In this document: piece after piece, positions 63,342 through 64,000 of the stretch
Layout: every line of letters starts with the position of its first letter
Position numbering within the stretch: position 1 is the stretch's first letter
Assembly (NCBI GenBank): GCA_004193555.1
Contig: RPGP01000040.1
Coordinates: 997,127 to 1,061,126, forward strand
Direction of reading: 5' to 3'
DNA length: 64,000 nt
DNA from: Desulfobacteraceae bacterium Eth-SRB1
GTDB lineage: Bacteria > Desulfobacterota > Desulfobacteria > Desulfobacterales > ETH-SRB1
Translations under genes and position numbers: made by a program
Notes under the pieces: generated by a model
The model's input: only the letters and a program-made list of their open reading frames with translations
The model's database searches: none
What the model was told of the DNA's origin: nothing

Positions 63342-64000
63342 TTACGACACGATCCGCTTTCCCCCGTCAAGAGAATTAGCTCGCCACATATTTTGAATCT
63401 TATGAAAGTCGCTGCTTTTCATGTATTCAGTTTCGTATTGAGATCCAATCGATATATATGCAGGACGATCTGTGTTTAACGGGCGTATATTATAGTCTTT
63501 GTAATGACCGGCCAGGTGTGTTCCAAAATAGATCTGCATCTGCTGTGAATTTGTATTTCCCATGATTTTAACCTTATTTTCTTTTACAAACTCCAGTGTC
63601 TTTACCGCATCGTCAAAGGTTTCATAAGGGAGGCCGAAAATAGTAAAAAGCTCCACCTCAATTTCCTGCTGCTGTGCCATTCTGATTGCCTGGACTACCT
63701 TGTCAAGGGCTAAATGTTTGCCTAATCTCGTCAGAACCTGTTCCGAGGCCGACTCCAGTCCAAAGGCGATGGTTTTAACACCTGCATTTTTCATTTTTTT
63801 CATTAGCTCAGGAGTTACAAGATCCGCACGGGTCTGCATCCACATTTCAAATTTAAGGTTCTCTGATAAAATCCTGTCAAGAAGTTCTATCACCCGCTCC
63901 ATTTTAAAGGATATATTTGGATCTGCAAACCAGAGTCTTTTTATACCTTTTTTGTTTATCCATTTAATTTCTTCAATAACCCTGTCAACAGAATGAAAAG
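63342..64000 (-). CDS. Radical SAM protein, C-terminal part (runs off window)
   Basis: 219 residues to the right edge. DRVIEEIKWINKKGIKRLWFADPNISF and MQTRADLVTPELMKKMKNAGVKTIAFGLESASEQVLTRLGKHL are the beta-strand 3-6 blocks of B12-binding/Elp3-type radical SAM enzymes (MiaB-like order). The CxxxCxxC motif lies beyond the edge. The frame continues without interruption to base 64000. The substrate is unknown. The TPR protein gene starts 1 bp after the stop. Confidence 0.8.
   Translation of the reverse strand, partial: FHSVDRVIEEIKWINKKGIKRLWFADPNISFKMERVIELLDRILSENLKFEMWMQTRADLVTPELMKKMKNAGVKTIAFGLESASEQVLTRLGKHLALDKVVQAIRMAQQQEIEVELFTIFGLPYETFDDAVKTLEFVKENKVKIMGNTNSQQMQIYFGTHLAGHYKDYNIRPLNTDRPAYISIGSQYETEYMKSSDFHKIQNMWRANSLDGGKRIVS

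Overview
The window looks like a chromosomal segment of an anaerobic, Gram-negative member of the Desulfobacterota (Desulfobacterales-like). This is an inference. It rests on moderate GC, acyl-CoA dehydrogenase and CoA-carboxylase genes, an EI/HPr pair without EII genes, NtrC-type two-component genes, an LpxL-like acyltransferase and very many short palindromic repeat elements. No rRNA is present, so the placement is not proven.

Bases 1-16 kb are an accessory island of defence genes and broken mobile DNA. In order it holds a PD-(D/E)XK-type nuclease, a second nuclease split by a frameshift, an FRG-domain protein with a DUF4238 stub, a NotI-like restriction endonuclease overlapping its DNA methyltransferase, a DUF4143 ATPase, an IS30 remnant, a Fic protein, a small HNH protein, a ParE-type toxin-antitoxin pair next to an attC-like palindrome, two different degraded group II introns, an IS200-like element with a frameshifted transposase, and a substrate-binding protein gene killed by a stop codon and an intron fragment.

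Bases 16-31 kb hold a PHP-domain/PilZ pair, an RlmL-like methyltransferase with DarP, and a six-gene CoA operon. That operon encodes acyl-CoA dehydrogenase, enoyl-CoA hydratase, biotin-dependent carboxyltransferase, an HMG-CoA-lyase-like enzyme, an XRE-cupin protein and a DUF6125-like protein. A sigma70-like promoter with a perfect 14-bp palindrome precedes it. The operon resembles the leucine/isovalerate (liu) pathway but lacks the biotin subunit, and its lyase lacks the usual catalytic Cys. A YajD-like HNH gene follows. Then come a dead-phosphatase/NifU fusion, a small protein and a C69 peptidase, which lie between two near-identical 158-bp palindromic elements.

Bases 31-53 kb are mostly housekeeping: tRNA-Leu, TsaC/YrdC, a PurD-PurE fusion, Ddl, DUF1992, tRNA-Met, a zinc-ribbon/DUF3426 protein, Hpt, a CbpA-like DnaJ, a GIY-YIG protein, tmRNA with SmpB, PtsI and HPr, a DegT aminotransferase, ManC, DnaE, GuaB, a second YrdC-fold protein and a UbiA-family prenyltransferase. 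Bases 53-64 kb carry a possible four-gene minus-strand operon (LpxL-like acyltransferase, V4R-like/GAF histidine kinase, enolase-superfamily enzyme, TtcA-like PP-loop protein), an NtrC regulator with a receiver-kinase hybrid behind twin palindromes, and a radical SAM protein coupled to a TPR protein with Cys clusters.

At least seven families of short inverted-repeat elements are scattered through the window. Several of them form the ends of host genes: the last residues and stop codons of DnaE, SmpB, the DegT enzyme and the TPR protein, and the 5' edges of the NtrC-type and GIY-YIG genes.
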